DNA from: an uncultured Eubacteriales bacterium
GTDB taxonomy: Bacteria; Bacillota; Clostridia; Oscillospirales; Acutalibacteraceae
Reading direction: 5' to 3'
Assembly: GCA_900315195.1 (NCBI GenBank)
Contig: OMYD01000009.1
Location: 1-34,288, forward strand
Length of the DNA: 34,288 nt
Position numbers and translations under genes: made by a program. Of the stretch, positions 23,987-32,479 are shown piece after piece. The notes under the pieces are model-generated. The model worked only from the letters and a program-made list of their open reading frames with translations. It was not told where the DNA came from and ran no database searches. Positions within the stretch are counted from its first letter, which is position 1. Each line of letters starts with the position of its first letter.

Positions 23987-24781
23987 ATGAAAATGAAAAC
24001 GGAACAAATGATACGACGGCAGGCACGCGCCGCGATGAAGGGAAATATGAGCAAGCTTATAGCCGCGATGGGTTTTGTCGCGCTCACTTTTCTCACAATC
24101 GAATACATTAAGTATTTTGTGCTGCACCTGACAGGAAACATTGATTTTCAGTCGGGAGAGGCTTTTGACAGCCGCTCTGTACTGTATTTGGGAATTATAT
24201 CAGCGTATGTTGTAATTGTGCTGTTTCTTTCGCCGCTGCTTAACGGCTTTCTTAAATCAGCCGCAAACACGGCGCAAAAAAAGAAATGCGAATCAACCGA
24301 TTTGTTTTATTACTTTAAAGGGGCAGGGCGCTTTTTTAAAACAGTGTTGTATAATCTTTTGCTCGGCATGCTGTATTTTGCCGTTTCGGGCGCGCTGAAT
24401 TTAAGCGGTTATATGGACGTTTTTTTTCATTCATGGTACAATCAGGCTCCCGCGTGGAACGTCGACAGCTTTCTTGTAGTGCTGGCAGGTGTTGTAACGG
24501 CGTTTATAAGAATTCTTGTATTTATGATCTTTGTTCATTATCCGTTAATGGCGAAGGCTTTAAATGATGACATCGGCATAAAGGACGGCGTTTTTTCAAT
24601 GCTCGCCTTTTCAGTGAAAAATTTCAGGCATATTTTTAAGCTTGCGTTCAGTTTTATCGGTTGGTTCGCGCTTTGTTTCTTTGTTGTGCCCGCGATTTAT
24701 GTTATTCCGTATTTTTCGGTTGCGTCACTGACGTCGGCAAAATGGCTTTTTGCTCTTGATAAACGCGGAGGCGAAAAATGA
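23987..24781 (+). CDS. DUF975-like multi-pass membrane protein
   Basis: The 264-residue protein has five or six membrane helices. The N-terminal cytoplasmic stretch EQMIRRQARAAMKGNMSKLI resembles the start of DUF975 proteins, which are integral membrane proteins of unknown function in Firmicutes. There are no catalytic motifs. GGAAGGGAATA precedes the ATG; a second in-frame ATG two codons later is possible. The stop overlaps the start of the GT2 gene by 4 nt (ATGA), so translation of the two is coupled and a partnership in the membrane is likely. Family assignment is by resemblance of the first 30 residues and topology only. Confidence 0.75.
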   Translation: MKMKTEQMIRRQARAAMKGNMSKLIAAMGFVALTFLTIEYIKYFVLHLTGNIDFQSGEAFDSRSVLYLGIISAYVVIVLFLSPLLNGFLKSAANTAQKKKCESTDLFYYFKGAGRFFKTVLYNLLLGMLYFAVSGALNLSGYMDVFFHSWYNQAPAWNVDSFLVVLAGVVTAFIRILVFMIFVHYPLMAKALNDDIGIKDGVFSMLAFSVKNFRHIFKLAFSFIGWFALCFFVVPAIYVIPYFSVASLTSAKWLFALDKRGGEK

Positions 24782-25863
24782 TTGTTTCACTTTGCATGAT
24801 TGCCTACAATGAGGTTGAGGCGATTGACGGATTGTTCGGGGATATAGCGCTTCAGGAATATCCTCACAGCAAAATTGAGGTGGTGTTTGTCGACAGCATG
24901 TCTAACGACGGCACTTACGAAAAGATGTTGAATTTCAAAAACACGGATTACGGCTTTCGCGATGTAAAAATCGTGCGCTGTCAGAAGAAAAACCAGGCCT
25001 CCTCATGGAACGAGGCGCTTATGGTGTTTACCGGCGACGTGGTAATCCGCGTTGACGCTCACGCCCGTATCCCGCGCAATTTTGTATCGCGCAATGTATA
25101 TAACCTGGGCTTGGGCGAAAATGTTGTCGGCGGCGGCCGACCGAATATCAGCTCAAACGTAAGCTCGTGGAAGCTTACGCTGCTTGCGGCCGAGGACTCG
25201 CTTTTCGGCTCGTCAATAGCGGGTTATCGCCGCCCCTCAACCGAAAAGGAGTACATGGACAGCCTGTTTCACGCTGCCTACCGCCGCGAGGTAATTGCAA
25301 AGGTAGGCGGTTTTAACGAGGATTTGGGACGAACCGAGGATAACGAGTTCCATTATCGTATCCGAATGGCGGGATACAAAATGTGCTGCTGTCCCGACAT
25401 TATTTCTTATCAGCACTCGCGCAATACCTTAAAGCACATGATTAAGCAAAAGTACGGCAACGGCAAGTGGATAGGCCTAACGCTGTCCGAGTGCAGGGGC
25501 TGCCTGTCGTATTTCCATTTTGCGCCGTTCTTGTTTGTAATGATGCTTGCCGCGTGCGGTATTCTTGCGGCCTTCGGGCATCCGTTCGCGCTTATTGTGT
25601 TGCTTATTCTTTACGGAATGTTCGACTTTGTCAATTCCGTAAGCTGCTGTACACTGAAAAATATTCAGCCGCAGTTTGCTTTTTTGCCGCTGATTTTTCC
25701 GCTGCTTCATATCGCGTACGGCATAGGCACAATAGTTGGACTTATTCAGATTCCGTTTTGGCAGCGCAAAATAAAAAACAGCGGCGCAAAGGAGCGCATT
25801 GAGCTTGTAAAACAAAAAGTTGCAGAGAATACCCGAATAATATGGGGAGATTCGGAGCTGTGA
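24778..25863 (+). CDS. Family 2 (GT-A) glycosyltransferase with C-terminal membrane helices
   Basis: The 361-residue protein begins VSLCMIAYNEVEAIDGLF, the nucleotide-sugar-binding strand of GT2 enzymes, followed by VEVVFVDSMSNDGTYE-like sequence (written VVFVDSMSNDGTYEKM). The metal-binding DxD-type motif is VDAHAR (residues 92-97). The acceptor/catalytic region is FNEDLGRTEDNEFHYRIR, with the ED pair typical of the family. Two or three membrane helices follow at about 245-330. It should transfer a sugar from UDP-sugar or similar to a lipid-linked acceptor at the cytoplasmic face. It is coupled to the gene before it by ATGA and to the gene behind it by GTGA overlaps. Confidence 0.92.
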   Translation: MIVSLCMIAYNEVEAIDGLFGDIALQEYPHSKIEVVFVDSMSNDGTYEKMLNFKNTDYGFRDVKIVRCQKKNQASSWNEALMVFTGDVVIRVDAHARIPRNFVSRNVYNLGLGENVVGGGRPNISSNVSSWKLTLLAAEDSLFGSSIAGYRRPSTEKEYMDSLFHAAYRREVIAKVGGFNEDLGRTEDNEFHYRIRMAGYKMCCCPDIISYQHSRNTLKHMIKQKYGNGKWIGLTLSECRGCLSYFHFAPFLFVMMLAACGILAAFGHPFALIVLLILYGMFDFVNSVSCCTLKNIQPQFAFLPLIFPLLHIAYGIGTIVGLIQIPFWQRKIKNSGAKERIELVKQKVAENTRIIWGDSEL

Positions 25864-26600
25864 GCCAAAAGCGCTACGGTTTGATAGACTCTTTTAGAGG
25901 CTTTACGCTGCTGAGTATGCTCATTTATCACCTTGCGTATGATATAATATGCATTTTCGGCGGCAATTTTGATTGGTTTACGCAGCCGTGGGTTATGGCA
26001 TGGGAGCGCTCAATAAGCTTTTCTTTTGTGGTGATTTCAGGAGTTTCACTTAACTTTTCGCGTCACGCTTATCGGCGCGGATTAATTGTAAATGCCTGCG
26101 GTCTGGTGATTACCGCTGTGACAGCGATTGTCATTCCCGATCAGATTATAATATTCGGTATTCTTAATTGCATTGGCTGCTCCATGATAATAACGCGGGC
26201 TTTGCGTCGTCTGCTTGAAAGAATTGAGCCGTTGTTCGGAGCAGTTGTAAGCTTTTTTCTGTTCGGATTTGCATTCGGTTTACCTTTAAGGTACCTCGGT
26301 TTTTTTGACGTCCGGCTTACAAGCCTGCCCGATTGGCTTTACAGCCTGCGCCCTTTGGCGGTTCTGGGGCTTTATGACAATAACTTTTTCTCAGCGGACT
26401 TTTTCCCGCTGATTCCGTGGCTGTTTTTATATTTTTGCGGATTTTTTATCTGGCGGGCAATCGAAAAGGCTGGGAAGGAAAAGCTTTTTTTATTCGGAGT
26501 TCCCGCGCTTGATTTCATTGGGCGCTACACGCTTTGGATATATTTGATTCATCAGCCGTTGTTCATGGGCATTTGCTTTTTGATTTTCGGCGGAATATGA
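25860..26600 (+). CDS. DUF1624 / heparan-alpha-glucosaminide N-acetyltransferase-like membrane acyltransferase
   Basis: I place the start at the GTG at 25860, which overlaps the GT2 stop as GTGA and has GGGGAG 10 nt ahead; an ATG at 25842 is also in frame but has no ribosome binding site. The product of about 246 residues has seven or so helices. It begins RYGLIDSFRGFTLLSMLIYH, the conserved start of the HGSNAT catalytic family, with an Asp-x-x-Arg-Gly motif and a His in the first helix. The end, FIGRYTLWIYLIHQPLF, carries the second conserved His as in related acyltransferases. It probably moves an acetyl group across the membrane to a sugar of the surface polymer, which is inference from family and operon. 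Confidence 0.85.
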   Translation: MSQKRYGLIDSFRGFTLLSMLIYHLAYDIICIFGGNFDWFTQPWVMAWERSISFSFVVISGVSLNFSRHAYRRGLIVNACGLVITAVTAIVIPDQIIIFGILNCIGCSMIITRALRRLLERIEPLFGAVVSFFLFGFAFGLPLRYLGFFDVRLTSLPDWLYSLRPLAVLGLYDNNFFSADFFPLIPWLFLYFCGFFIWRAIEKAGKEKLFLFGVPALDFIGRYTLWIYLIHQPLFMGICFLIFGGI

Positions 26601-26607
26601 GGTTAAT

Positions 26608-27495
26608 ATGGAAAAACAATTGGTAAAGCTCACGCCTGAGCAGCTCAGGGAGCTGCAGATTGCTCAGCTTGATATGCTCAGGTTCTTTAAGCAGTTTTGC
26701 GAGGAAAACAACCTGACCTTTTACTTTATCGGAGGCGGTCTTATAGGTGCTTTACGCACGGGAGGCTTTATTCCGTGGGACGATGACGTAGATGTGCTGC
26801 TGCCAAGAGATGATTACGAACGCCTTTGTGTGCTTTGGCAGGAGAAGTACCCCGACGGCAGGTTCCGCCTGCTTAAAACCGATGACCACATGTTTACGGG
26901 CAACATATTCGCGACCGTAACGGACACCAACTACACAATGGTAAAGGCAAACCAGACCGACGTCGATATTCCTCACGGCCTTGTTATCGACGTCTTTCCG
27001 CTTGACGTTTGTCCCGACGGTAATTTCGCGCGCAAAATGCAGTATTTCCACACCATTATTTACTCGCTGTTTTTGGCTCAGGTTGTCCCCGAGAACCACG
27101 GCGGTCTGATTGCCTTCGGAAGCAAGATCCTTCTTGGGATTTTCCGCGGCAAAAAAATCCGCAGAAAGCTTTGGCGCACAGCCGAAAAGCACATGAAAAA
27201 GTACAAGCGCGAGGAAAATCAATACATGACCGAGCTCTGCTCGGGGCCGCACTGGATGAAGGTTAAGTATCCCAAGCGAATTTACGACGGCATTGACCAC
27301 GTCACCTTTGAGGGGATCGAGCTTCCCGTAGCATCGGGCTATAAAGAGTATCTCGGGCTGGTGTTCGGCGATTACATGACGCCGCCGCCTGAGGATCAGC
27401 GCGTTCCGCACCATGATATCGCGTATCTTGACCTTAATACTCCGTGCAAGGTTTACGATGACGCGCACAGAAGCGAATACACAAAAACACCCTAA
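26608..27495 (+). CDS. LicD-family phosphotransferase
   Basis: The 295-residue protein has the LicD signature: FYFIGGGLIGALRTGGFIPW followed by DDDVDVLLPRDDY (Asp58-Asp62), a nucleotidyltransferase-fold metal site. Further conserved parts are VIDVFPLDVCP, and VTFEGIELPV with GYKEYLGLVFGDYMTPP near the end. LicD enzymes move phosphocholine or other phospho-substituents from a CDP- or UDP-linked donor to sugars of teichoic acid or capsule. No choline uptake or activation genes (licABC) are in the window, so the substituent is not known. GAGG precedes the ATG by 5 nt. It is the last gene of the six-gene unit and is followed by a strong terminator. Confidence 0.93.
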   Translation: MEKQLVKLTPEQLRELQIAQLDMLRFFKQFCEENNLTFYFIGGGLIGALRTGGFIPWDDDVDVLLPRDDYERLCVLWQEKYPDGRFRLLKTDDHMFTGNIFATVTDTNYTMVKANQTDVDIPHGLVIDVFPLDVCPDGNFARKMQYFHTIIYSLFLAQVVPENHGGLIAFGSKILLGIFRGKKIRRKLWRTAEKHMKKYKREENQYMTELCSGPHWMKVKYPKRIYDGIDHVTFEGIELPVASGYKEYLGLVFGDYMTPPPEDQRVPHHDIAYLDLNTPCKVYDDAHRSEYTKTP

Positions 27496-27561
27496 AAAAA
27501 TCACCGTAAATCAATATAAAATATCACTTCCTACGAAAATCATTTTTCGGCAAAAAAACTG

Positions 27562-27590
27562 AGCCGTCGGACTTTACCCGACGGCTTTTT
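27562..27590 (+). terminator. Terminator of the surface-polymer operon
   Basis: AGCCGTCGG (27562-27570) and CCGACGGCT (27578-27586) form a perfect 9-bp stem with a 7-nt loop, ending in TTTTT. Confidence 0.93.
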
Positions 27591-27623
27591 CTGTGTATAA
27601 TAGGCGTAGAACCAGTTTATAAT
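27573..27623 (+). promoter_or_regulatory. Candidate promoters of pflA-pflB
   Basis: TTTACC (27573-27578) and TATAAT (27596-27601) are 17 nt apart; the -35 box lies in the loop and stem of the preceding terminator. A second TATAAT (27618-27623) has no good -35. No Rex- or Fnr-like palindrome is visible. Confidence 0.45.
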
Positions 27624-27648
27624 ACTATATCTTGTTATTGAGGATGAT

Positions 27649-28380
27649 ATGATTACAGGTAACATTCATTCCCTTGAAACCTTCGGCTCGGTTGACGGCC
27701 CGGGAGTCCGCTTTTTGATTTTTACTCAGGGCTGCGAATTGCGCTGCCGCTACTGCCACAACGCCGATACATGGCGGAAAAACGCGGGAACAAAGATGAG
27801 TTCCGACGAGCTTCTTGACAAAGCCGAGCGTTACCGCTCCTACTGGGGCAGTGACGGCGGAATTACTGTCAGCGGGGGAGAGCCTCTGCTGCAAATTGAC
27901 TTCCTGCTTGAGCTTTTTCAAAAGGCGAAGCGGCGCGGCATAAACACCTGCGTCGACACAGCGGGACAGCCGTTTACGCGAAATGAGCCGTTTTTTTCAA
28001 AGTTCAAGGCTTTGACTGAGCTTACCGATTTGTTTTTAGCGGACATAAAACACATCGACAGCGAAAAGCACCGAAGCCTTACGGGGCGCGGCAACGGGAA
28101 TATACTCGATATGCTGCGGTACTTAAATGAGCTTAAAAAGCCTGTTTGGATAAGGCATGTTCTTGTGCCTGATATTACAGATAACGACGATTACCTGCGC
28201 CGTACAAGAGATTTCATTAAAACGCTTGATAACGTTGAAAAAATTGAGGTGCTTCCGTATCACTCAATGGGCGCTTACAAGTGGAAAGAGCTCGGGATTC
28301 CGTACACTCTTGAAAACACGCTGCCGCCAAGCGCGGAACGTGTAAAGAACGCGGAGCGAATCCTGCGCGGCGAGATTTAA
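27649..28380 (+). CDS. pflA: Pyruvate formate-lyase activating enzyme (radical SAM)
   Basis: The 243-residue length is normal for PflA. It begins with the family sequence SLETFGSVDGPGVRFLIF, and the radical-SAM cluster motif is CELRCRYCH (Cys29, Cys33, Cys36). GGITVSGGEPLLQ is the SAM-binding GGE motif, and DTAGQPF, LFLADIKHID and WIRHVLVPDITD follow as in PflA. It uses a 4Fe-4S cluster and SAM to put the glycyl radical on pyruvate formate-lyase, which is the next gene. TTGAGGATGAT precedes the ATG. pflB follows after 41 nt, so the two are probably cotranscribed; here the activase comes first. Confidence 0.96.
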   Translation: MITGNIHSLETFGSVDGPGVRFLIFTQGCELRCRYCHNADTWRKNAGTKMSSDELLDKAERYRSYWGSDGGITVSGGEPLLQIDFLLELFQKAKRRGINTCVDTAGQPFTRNEPFFSKFKALTELTDLFLADIKHIDSEKHRSLTGRGNGNILDMLRYLNELKKPVWIRHVLVPDITDNDDYLRRTRDFIKTLDNVEKIEVLPYHSMGAYKWKELGIPYTLENTLPPSAERVKNAERILRGEI

Positions 28381-28421
28381 AAATAACAGATATCCGATAA
28401 ATAACATGGGAGGAGAAGAAT

Positions 28422-30695
28422 ATGTTAGTTACGATTCCTGAAGAAGTAAAAAAAGAAGCGTGGAGAGGCTTTACAGGAAGAAAGTGGAAAGAGGACATTA
28501 ACGTCCGCGACTTCATTCAGAATAATTATACCATGTATGACGGCGACGAGAGCTTTTTGACAGAGCCCACCGAGGCGACCGACAAGCTTTGGGGACGCCT
28601 TCAGGAGCTTCAAAAGGAAGAGCGCAAAAGAGGCGGCGTTCTTGAATGCGAAACCGAAATCGTTTCCTCGCTGACCTCATACGGTCCCGGATATATTGAC
28701 GAGAGCATGAAGGAGCTTGAGCAGATCGTAGGCCTTCAGACGGACAAGCCCCTCAAGCGCGCGTTTATGCCTTATGGCGGCATAAAAATGGCTGAACAAG
28801 CGGCTTCAACCTACGGCGATCAGGTGAATCCCCAGCTGCATAAAATCTTTTCCGATTACCACAAAACCCATAACCAGGCGGTTTTTGACGCTTATACACC
28901 CGAAATGCGCCGCGCGCGCCACAGCCACGTAATCACAGGTCTGCCCGACACCTACGGCAGGGGCAGAATTGTCGGTGACTACCGACGTGTAGCTCTTTAC
29001 GGTATCGACTACCTTACCAAGATGAAGGAAAAGGATCTGTTCTACTGCGGCGGCAGAAACATGAGCGAGGAGCATATCCGCCTCAGAGAAGAAATCGCCG
29101 AGCAGATCCGCGCTCTCAAGGGCATTAAGAAAATGGCGGAAATATACGGATATGACATCTCTAATCCCGCAAAGACCGCCAAGGAAGCAGTTCAATGGCT
29201 GTATTTCGGTTATCTCGCCGCTATCAAGACTCAGAACGGTGCCGCCATGAGCGTCGGCAGAATTTCCACCTTCCTTGACATCTATATCAACCGCGACCTC
29301 GAGGAGGGCAGAATAACCGAGAGCGAGGCGCAGGAGCTTATCGACCACCTCGTTCTGAAATTCCGCATGGTAAAATTCGCGCGTATTCCTTCCTATAACG
29401 AGCTGTTCTCGGGCGATCCCGTATGGGTAACCCTTGAAATGGCGGGTATCGGCATGGACGGCAGACATATGGTTACCAAAAACGACTTCCGTTTCCTGCA
29501 CACACTCGAAAACATGGGACCCGCTCCCGAGCCGAACCTGACTGTGCTCTGGTCGTCAAGACTTCCCGAAAACTTCAAGAAGTACGCGGCTAAAATCTCC
29601 GTGAATACTTCTTCAATCCAGTATGAAAACGACTGTGTAATGCGTCCTGTATGGGGCGACGACTACAGCATTTGCTGCTGCGTATCCGCTACTCAGACAG
29701 GTAAGGAGATCCAGTTCTTCGGCGCCCGCGCAAACCTCGCGAAGTGCCTGATCTTTGCTCTCAACGGCGGTGTTGAAATCACCACCATGGAGCAAATCGG
29801 CCCCGAAATCGCGCCGATCACCTCCGAGTATCTCGACTATGACGAAGTTATGCACAAGTTCAACGCGATGATGAGCTGGCTTGTTGAGCTGTATGTAAAC
29901 ACACTCAACCTGATTCACTATATGCACGACAAATACTACTATGAGGCAGCGGAGATGGCGCTTATCGACACCTATACCCGCCGCACCTTCGCAACGGGTA
30001 TCGCGGGCTTCTCGCACGTTGTCGATTCTCTCAGCGCTATCAAGTATGCTAAGGTTAAGGCTATCCGCAACGACAAGGGACTTATTGAGGATTACGAAAT
30101 CGAGGGCGACTTCCCGCGCTACGGCAACGACGACGAGCGCGCCGATGAAATCGCTATCTGGCTGCTCAAGGCGTTTATGAAGAAGGTCAGAGAGCACCAC
30201 ACCTACCGCAACTCCGAGCCGACAACGTCTATCCTAACAATCACCTCGAACGTTGTTTACGGCAAGGCTACGGGCGCTACACCCGACGGCAGAAAAGCCG
30301 GCGCTCCGTTTGCTCCGGGCGCTAACCCCGCTTACGGCGCCGAGAAAAACGGCCTGCTGGCGTCGCTCAACTCCGTTGCCAAGCTGCCCTATGAGTTTGC
30401 GCTTGACGGTATTTCAAATACCCAGACAATCAGCCCCAACGCGCTCGGCCACACCGACGCCGAGAGAGTTGATAACCTTTGGCACATCCTTGACGGCTAC
30501 TTCGATCAGGGCGCTCACCATCTTAACGTAAACGTATTTGGCGTTGATAAGCTCAAAGACTGTATGGAACACCCCGAAAAGCCCGAATATGCCAACTTTA
30601 CAATCCGCGTTTCAGGCTATGCGGTTAAGTTTATTGACCTCACACGCGAGCAGCAGCTTGACGTTATCGCCAGAAGCGAACACACCTTCTTATAA
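28422..30695 (+). CDS. pflB: Pyruvate formate-lyase (formate acetyltransferase)
   Basis: The 757-residue length equals that of E. coli PflB (about 760). The active-site cysteines lie in [13 protein letters not shown]; Cys419 and Cys420 correspond to the E. coli pair, and Cys418 replaces the usual Ala. [11 protein letters not shown] follows as in the family. The glycyl-radical site is RVSGYAV with Gly732, 26 residues from the end. The enzyme splits pyruvate with CoA into acetyl-CoA and formate, the main ATP-yielding route of anaerobic sugar fermentation. GGGAGGAGAAGAAT precedes the ATG. C-ending codons for Asn, Asp and Tyr look more frequent than in neighbouring genes, as expected for a highly expressed gene (by eye, not calculated). 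Confidence 0.97.
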   Translation: MLVTIPEEVKKEAWRGFTGRKWKEDINVRDFIQNNYTMYDGDESFLTEPTEATDKLWGRLQELQKEERKRGGVLECETEIVSSLTSYGPGYIDESMKELEQIVGLQTDKPLKRAFMPYGGIKMAEQAASTYGDQVNPQLHKIFSDYHKTHNQAVFDAYTPEMRRARHSHVITGLPDTYGRGRIVGDYRRVALYGIDYLTKMKEKDLFYCGGRNMSEEHIRLREEIAEQIRALKGIKKMAEIYGYDISNPAKTAKEAVQWLYFGYLAAIKTQNGAAMSVGRISTFLDIYINRDLEEGRITESEAQELIDHLVLKFRMVKFARIPSYNELFSGDPVWVTLEMAGIGMDGRHMVTKNDFRFLHTLENMGPAPEPNLTVLWSSRLPENFKKYAAKISVNTSSIQYENDCVMRPVWGDDYSICCCVSATQTGKEIQFFGARANLAKCLIFALNGGVEITTMEQIGPEIAPITSEYLDYDEVMHKFNAMMSWLVELYVNTLNLIHYMHDKYYYEAAEMALIDTYTRRTFATGIAGFSHVVDSLSAIKYAKVKAIRNDKGLIEDYEIEGDFPRYGNDDERADEIAIWLLKAFMKKVREHHTYRNSEPTTSILTITSNVVYGKATGATPDGRKAGAPFAPGANPAYGAEKNGLLASLNSVAKLPYEFALDGISNTQTISPNALGHTDAERVDNLWHILDGYFDQGAHHLNVNVFGVDKLKDCMEHPEKPEYANFTIRVSGYAVKFIDLTREQQLDVIARSEHTFL

Positions 30696-30725
30696 TGAAA
30701 TAATCAGTCTGACATAAGATATACA

Positions 30726-30763
30726 AAGCAGGACACCCGCATATGGCGGGTGCCCTGCTTTTT
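30726..30763 (+). terminator. Terminator of pflA-pflB
   Basis: AGCAGG and CACCCGC pair with GCGGGTG and CCTGCT across an A-C mismatch (30727-30758), and TTTTT follows. Confidence 0.93.
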
Positions 30764-30797
30764 GAATCAGCTTGTAAAATATAAAGCTCTATTTCAT

Positions 30798-30860
30798 GTT
30801 TATACTATTTTCAATTAAAACGCTTTATAACAGATGTTAAAGTGTTTTATTTGATGATAG
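30798..30860 (+). repeat. 63-bp dispersed repeat, copy B
   Basis: The plus strand begins GTTTATACTATTTTCAATTA and matches the minus strand of 16779-16841 at about 56 of 63 positions. It lies behind the pflB terminator. Its last 14 bp overlap the 3' end of the glycosyltransferase gene, including the stop codon. No riboswitch-like sequence follows here. Confidence 0.8.
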
Positions 30861-31971
30861 TTTTAATAGTATTTGCCAGCTTCTGATTATATACAGCCAA
30901 ATCGGATTCTTCCGCGTGAAGCAAACAGTTATTTTCTATTTGTTTATAGTATTCAGGATCATTCTTTAATCGATCAATCGCCTCAATCAGCTCAGCGCTG
31001 TCACGGTGATCAACGCCAACACCAACGCCCCACTCGTTTACCAGCTCCTCCAAGTAGGTGCCTTTCGCAACGATCAAAGGCAACTGACATAAAACAGATT
31101 CATACAGCTTATTCGGAAGCGCTATTCTGACATTGGGGTTATCCGCGTCGTAGACGGAAAATACGCAGTCGACCATACCGTATAAATCAGCAATTTGTGT
31201 GTTATAGTCATAACGTCCCGTGAACCGAATATTGCTTTTGCCCTTACAGTATGCGGTTATTTCTTTATATTCATCAGATGTTCCGCCTGCTCCGGCAAAA
31301 AGAACGTTGCACTTAGCTTTCCCCGCGGAATCAACCAGCATCTTCATCTGGCGCAGATAGCGGATACCGCCTATAAAGCCTACCGTAAATTCTCCGCCGC
31401 GCTTTTTTTGATACGATTTAAAAACAGATTTGTCGGGCGAATTGGGCATAAAAATAACCCTGTCCTTAGAAATAAGACTTTTATAATGAACATCATAGAA
31501 CTTGGGTGACGTAATCACTAAATAGTCGACATTTTTAAAAACTTTCTTTTCTTTGCGCAAAAGTGTTTTGGTAATAGCTTTTTTTACCGCGTTTTTAGGT
31601 GTTTCAATAAAGCTTTCACGAAGGTCCGCTACCTCAAAAATGACGCGGACGTTATGATTTTTTTTGTATTTCCCCGCGATTATAAGCGTATCAAGTCCTT
31701 CCGCGTAAATAATATCGGGTTTAAGCTCATTAAGCTTAGCAAAAGCTTTCTTTTGAAAGTCACGGGAAACAATATATCGCTTCGCCAGTTGATTAACACC
31801 GGGAAGATCAATATCAAAAATAATATGTTCAACGTCCTGAGCCGGCTCCCAGATATTTTGGCTGGCTCTGCGGGTACATATTACGTGTGTCTCAGCAATA
31901 CTTTTTATTACCTCAATCCTTTTGTTGATCCGGGGATTAGGTACATGAGTCAACAAAAAACATACTTTCAA
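30847..31971 (-). CDS. GT4-type glycosyltransferase (GT-B fold)
   Basis: The likely start is a TTG at 31971 with GGTG just ahead, giving MKVCFLLTHVPNPRINKR; the frame is open six codons more with another TTG. The 374-residue protein has the two Rossmann halves of GT-B enzymes. The donor-binding half includes FTVGFIGGIRYLRQ, NVLFAGAGG, IRFTGRYDYNTQIADLY and ALPNKLYESVLCQLPLIV, the last being the usual E-x7-E-like region around Glu of KLYESV. It should add a sugar in capsule or exopolysaccharide assembly. It follows the acetyltransferase gene by 38 nt and is the last gene of the minus-strand operon. No clear terminator is visible behind it; the 63-bp repeat lies there. Confidence 0.9.
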   Translation of the reverse strand: MKVCFLLTHVPNPRINKRIEVIKSIAETHVICTRRASQNIWEPAQDVEHIIFDIDLPGVNQLAKRYIVSRDFQKKAFAKLNELKPDIIYAEGLDTLIIAGKYKKNHNVRVIFEVADLRESFIETPKNAVKKAITKTLLRKEKKVFKNVDYLVITSPKFYDVHYKSLISKDRVIFMPNSPDKSVFKSYQKKRGGEFTVGFIGGIRYLRQMKMLVDSAGKAKCNVLFAGAGGTSDEYKEITAYCKGKSNIRFTGRYDYNTQIADLYGMVDCVFSVYDADNPNVRIALPNKLYESVLCQLPLIVAKGTYLEELVNEWGVGVGVDHRDSAELIEAIDRLKNDPEYYKQIENNCLLHAEESDLAVYNQKLANTIKTIIK

Positions 31972-32009
31972 ATTTACACCACATTTCAAAGTTTAATAAA
32001 TGCAAAATA

Positions 32010-32477
32010 CTATTTATCCGAGAACTGTATATTCTTCAGCAAGTCCCAAATTGAACAGTCCACTTTTTTTATTACTTTTGCGGGCACACCGGCAACGATG
32101 CAGTTGTCCTCAACATCCTTGTTCACAACCGCGTTAGCGCCGATAATAACATTGTTTCCCACATGTATATTTCCGATAATTCTTGCGCCGGCGGAAATAT
32201 ATACATCGCTGCCGATCGTAGGAAAATCAGCGGGATCCAGTGAACGTCCGATAGTAGTGTTCTGACCGATAATGACCCTTTCACCGATACTGGTGTCCTT
32301 ATGTACAACGGCACCCATTCCGCCGTACGCGAACTTGGTGTCCTTGCCTATCTCTGCTGTATACGGCACAACGGTGTTGAACATAAGATATGTCAGTCCT
32401 TTTATCAATTTAGGAAAAACAGGAACTTTATGAAGATAAAACCACCTGCTTGCTCTGTAGAAGCTTATCGCGTTCAT
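32010..32477 (-). CDS. Hexapeptide-repeat (left-handed beta-helix) acetyltransferase
   Basis: The 155-residue protein has repeated hexapeptides with small-hydrophobic periodicity (IGERVIIGQNTTIGRSL, IGSDVYISAGARIIGNI, VGNNVIIGANAVVNKDV) and ends IVAGVPAKVIKK. This is the pattern of serine O-acetyltransferase-like and sugar O-acetyltransferases. A short helical N-terminus (FYRASRWFYLHKVPVFP) is typical of the capsule-associated forms. It probably acetylates a sugar of the exopolysaccharide with acetyl-CoA; CysE-type serine acetylation is less likely here because of context. AAGGAG precedes the ATG and lies inside the end of the upstream gene, which stops 2 nt earlier. Confidence 0.9.
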   Translation of the reverse strand: MNAISFYRASRWFYLHKVPVFPKLIKGLTYLMFNTVVPYTAEIGKDTKFAYGGMGAVVHKDTSIGERVIIGQNTTIGRSLDPADFPTIGSDVYISAGARIIGNIHVGNNVIIGANAVVNKDVEDNCIVAGVPAKVIKKVDCSIWDLLKNIQFSDK

Positions 32478-32479
32478 TG

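Noticed and set aside
26752-27504. Open frame antisense to licD (250 codons)
   Set aside because: The LicD motifs on the plus strand are unmistakable; the antisense translation has no domain.
28806-29501. Long open frame antisense to pflB (231 codons)
   Set aside because: pflB is certain from its active-site and radical motifs. The antisense frame follows from its biased codon use and shows no recognisable domain.
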